Source: an uncultured Candidatus Melainabacteria bacterium (GTDB lineage Bacteria > Cyanobacteriota > Vampirovibrionia > Gastranaerophilales > Gastranaerophilaceae). Taken from it: 32,085 nucleotides of DNA. Both the position numbers and the translations under genes were made by a program. The stretch spans positions 1 to 32,085 of the forward strand of contig CAKVGW010000016.1 of assembly GCA_934747325.1 (NCBI GenBank), given 5' to 3'. Within the stretch, counting starts at the first letter, position 1, and every line of letters begins with the position of its first letter. This document shows, one piece after another, positions 30,165 to 32,085 of the stretch. The notes under the pieces were generated by a model, which worked only from the letters and a program-made list of their open reading frames with translations, was not told where the DNA came from and made no database searches.

Positions 30165-30509
30165 ATTTTTAAGCTGTTTTGCAAATCCATGGAGAATTTT
30201 CTAAGTTGGATAGTCGGTTGGGCATACCTGCCCAACAAAACCTTTATCTATTCCGTACTCGTTTGTTTTTATTTTGTAAAGCTACAATTAAATCTTTTAC
30301 AAATCATGAAAAAGCTTTAATAGTGGCGTGTTTTTCATGATTTTGAATTTTAGCTATAATAACCAAATTATATAAAAACATTCAGTAATATTTTGTTACA
30401 AAGTCGCTAAAATATAATAAAATTGCTTGCATTGAGATTTTTAGCAAATATTATTAAATAAGATGCCATATTGTGGCATTATATTGACAGCCGAAAATAG
30501 AGGAAAATA

Positions 30510-30725
30510 ATGGCAAAAGACGTTATAGAAATAGAAGGTACGATTCTTGAATCCATGCCAAATGCTATGTTTAGAGTAAAACTCGAAAACGACCATGAAA
30601 TTTTGGCACACATCTCAGGTAAAATCAGAAAAAACTTTATCAGAATTTTACCGGGTGATAGAGTAAAGGTTGAGATGACGCCTTATGACTTAAGCAAAGG
30701 TAGAATTACTTTTAGACTTAAATAA
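30510..30725 (+). CDS. infA: Translation initiation factor IF-1
   Basis: 71 residues, a single OB-fold that binds the ribosomal A site during initiation. The family core is almost intact: [38 protein letters not shown] and [22 protein letters not shown] precedes the ATG. A small inverted repeat ATGCCA-TATTG-TGGCAT (30463-30479) lies 30 bases upstream and may be part of the control region; the promoter is not clear. It heads the infA-rpmJ-rpsM-rpsK-rpsD cluster, the order usual for this part of the bacterial ribosomal protein locus. Confidence 0.97.
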   Translation: MAKDVIEIEGTILESMPNAMFRVKLENDHEILAHISGKIRKNFIRILPGDRVKVEMTPYDLSKGRITFRLK

Positions 30726-30768
30726 CAAGAAATTAATTGAAGTAACACAAAAAATAAAGGAAAGAACA

Positions 30769-30882
30769 ATGAAAACAAGATCATCAGTAAAACCTATGTG
30801 CGACAAATGCAAGGTTATCAAAAGAAAAGGCAGAGTTGCTGTAATTTGTGAAAACCCTAAGCACAAACAAAGACAAGGTTAG
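30769..30882 (+). CDS. rpmJ: 50S ribosomal protein L36
   Basis: 37 residues ([15 protein letters not shown]..., ending KHKQRQG). The zinc-binding form is recognised by Cys-x2-Cys (MCDKCK), a later Cys in [10 protein letters not shown] and the His after it. AAAGGAAAG is the ribosome site. It lies 43 bases after infA, the standard neighbour. Confidence 0.96.
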   Translation: MKTRSSVKPMCDKCKVIKRKGRVAVICENPKHKQRQG

Positions 30883-30894
30883 GTTTTGTGTAGA

Positions 30895-30990
30895 GTGACG
30901 GCGAGCGTGAGTGAGTCTAACTCGAAGAATTGCGGAGCTGAGTGAATGAAAATTTTGTGTAAGCAAAATATAATGAACGATGGCGGAGCA
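30895..30990. repeat. Repeat-like GC-richer insert between rpmJ and rpsM
   Basis: The sequence gacggcgagcgtgagtgag followed by aattgcggagctgagtg and gaacgatggcggagc is much richer in G and C than the flanking genes. It shares the cgagcgtgag/ctcacgctcg wording of R1. A second short piece (acgagcgtaagcgagtgg and gatgtcg) lies between rpsM and rpsK at 31443-31468. No start codon with a ribosome site opens a gene here. Confidence 0.45.
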
Positions 30991-31056
30991 TAAAGCAATA
31001 ACCTAATTATGAACTAAAATAAAAAGTTAAGTACAAAAACATAAAGGAAACAAAAC

Positions 31057-31425
31057 ATGGCAAGATTAGTTGGGGTAGACTTACCTCGTAACAAAAGACT
31101 AGAAATCGCTTTAACCTATATCTATGGTATAGGACCTGCAAGAAGCAAAAAAATTCTTGAAAAAACTGGTATTTCACCTGATTTAAGAACAGATGATTTA
31201 ACAGAAGATGATATCAGAGAATTGCGTAACGCTTTATCTGAATTCAATATTGAAGGTGACTTGAGACGTGAAGTTACAATGAACATCAAACGTCTTCAAG
31301 AAATCAACTCTTTCAGAGGAATGAGACACAAAAGAGGTCTTCCTTGCAGAGGTCAAAGAACAAAAACTAACGCTAGAACTAGACGTGGTAAAAAGACTGG
31401 ACCTATCGCAGGTAAGAAAAAATAG
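31057..31425 (+). CDS. rpsM: 30S ribosomal protein S13
   Basis: 122 residues, a head protein of the small subunit contacting tRNA and L5. Family segments include [33 protein letters not shown] (helix-hairpin-helix), [15 protein letters not shown] and the basic tail [30 protein letters not shown] precedes the ATG. It follows rpmJ after 174 bases, a wide gap for this cluster. Confidence 0.97.
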   Translation: MARLVGVDLPRNKRLEIALTYIYGIGPARSKKILEKTGISPDLRTDDLTEDDIRELRNALSEFNIEGDLRREVTMNIKRLQEINSFRGMRHKRGLPCRGQRTKTNARTRRGKKTGPIAGKKK

Positions 31426-31529
31426 GATTTTATAAGGACTAAAACGAGCGTAAGCGAGTGGATGTCGATAAAAGTAAAATTTTAATTAAAACAAATTAAA
31501 AAATAATAGAAACATAAAGGAATACAAAA

Positions 31530-31916
31530 ATGGCAAGACCAAAAACTACAAAGAAAAAAGAAAAGAAAAATGTATTGCAAGGGGTTGTACATATTCAATC
31601 TACTTTCAACAATACAATTGTAACTTCTACTGATACTCAAGGTAATGCTATTGCTTGGGCAACAGCTGGTGCTACAGGTTTCAAGGGTGCTAGAAAAGGT
31701 ACTCCATTTGCAGCTCAATCAGCAGCAGAATTGGTTGCTAAAAAGTCAATTGACCAAGGTATGAAGAAAGTTGAAGTTCATATCAAAGGACCTGGTTCAG
31801 GTCGTGAAACAGCTATCAGAGCTATCCAAGCAGCTGGTTTGGAAATCACTTTGATTAAGGACGTAACACCAATTCCTCACAACGGATGTCGTCCACCTAA
31901 AAAGAGACGTGTATAA
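31530..31916 (+). CDS. rpsK: 30S ribosomal protein S11
   Basis: 128 residues. It forms the platform of the small subunit near the mRNA exit. Typical segments are [60 protein letters not shown] and the terminal [27 protein letters not shown] is the ribosome site, almost the same as that of rpsM. Confidence 0.97.
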   Translation: MARPKTTKKKEKKNVLQGVVHIQSTFNNTIVTSTDTQGNAIAWATAGATGFKGARKGTPFAAQSAAELVAKKSIDQGMKKVEVHIKGPGSGRETAIRAIQAAGLEITLIKDVTPIPHNGCRPPKKRRV

Positions 31917-32008
31917 TTCGTTCTCTTAGAAGATGAAATGGTGAGAAAAAGTTTTATAATTTACTTATCGCTTTTCAAACCATTTAATTCTTCAATATAG
32001 TTATAACA

Positions 32009-32054
32009 GTCGGGGCTTGAGCTTCGCCAAAAGCACAAACCATAGATGCCCGAC
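32009..32054 (+). promoter_or_regulatory. Possible structured leader of rpsD
   Basis: GTCGGG (32009-32014) can pair with CCCGAC (32049-32054), enclosing further short pairs such as GGC/GCC. It sits just before the rpsD ribosome site AAAGGAGAA. Leaders bound by S4 regulate rpsD or alpha operons in other bacteria; here only the pairing potential is seen. Confidence 0.3.
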
Positions 32055-32074
32055 ACAAGAAAAGGAGAAAAATA

Positions 32075-32085
32075 ATGGCAAGATA
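32075..32085 (+). CDS. rpsD: 30S ribosomal protein S4 (first codons only)
   Basis: The window ends after ATGGCAAGATA, encoding M-A-R and the first two bases of a fourth codon (a Tyr would continue MARY, the standard S4 start). AAAGGAGAA lies five bases upstream. The position after infA-rpmJ-rpsM-rpsK matches the usual gene order. Identification rests on position and these few codons. Confidence 0.75.

Overview
This is an AT-rich bacterial chromosome segment packed with housekeeping genes. It contains no transposase, integrase, CRISPR array, tRNA or rRNA gene. Several things point to an anaerobic, diderm-type bacterium: a reverse-order rubrerythrin, an iron-sulfur L-serine dehydratase split into two subunits, a GmhA-type sugar isomerase, a PilT ATPase and a bacterial RNase P RNA. 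Three lineage-style proteins carry an N-terminal F-x-G peptide (NPQFKG, NPNFKG, SFCG). Together with the AT-rich composition this makes me suspect a gut Vampirovibrionia/Melainabacteria (Gastranaerophilales) genome. That placement is a guess from recognition, not a computed result.

Layout. 1-5625: the 3' end of an HD-domain nuclease gene, a family 57 glycoside hydrolase, glyS and a small unknown gene. 6134-9103: a 989-residue unrecognised protein on the minus strand, with a hydrophobic glycine/alanine-rich middle and an (ACT)n microsatellite upstream of its start. 9760-12602: reverse rubrerythrin, then a three-gene unit of a receiver-only response regulator, sdaAB and sdaAA. 12678-13712: pheS (minus). 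14177-17548: trkA-trkH potassium uptake, followed closely by a possible BECR-fold nuclease. 17635-19432: def, an 86-residue unknown and fmt. 19488-20913: gmhA and a secreted M48-like protein (minus). 21029-24997: pgeF, convergent with two tandem paralogous membrane proteins of unknown function. 25318-25665: rnpB (minus). 25827-29540: a GltD-like oxidoreductase, pilT and ychF. 30510 to the end: infA, rpmJ, rpsM, rpsK and the first codons of rpsD.

Three dispersed repeat families fill the larger non-coding gaps. R1 is a hairpin-rich element with at least three long copies; its stems differ between copies by paired changes while loops and flanks are kept. R2 has a C-rich to G-rich palindromic layout in three copies. 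R3 includes a 33-bp sequence present identically in inverted copies about 20.6 kb apart. R1-like fragments also appear between ribosomal protein genes, where spacing is unusually loose.

The observations most worth following are the R1 family, the tandem F-K-G membrane paralogues, the M48-like protein whose HExxH motif reads NEMGH, the nuclease-like gene behind trkH, the microsatellite upstream of the 989-residue protein, and three genes that look leaderless (GH57, pgeF, possibly trkA). None of this alone proves a new system.
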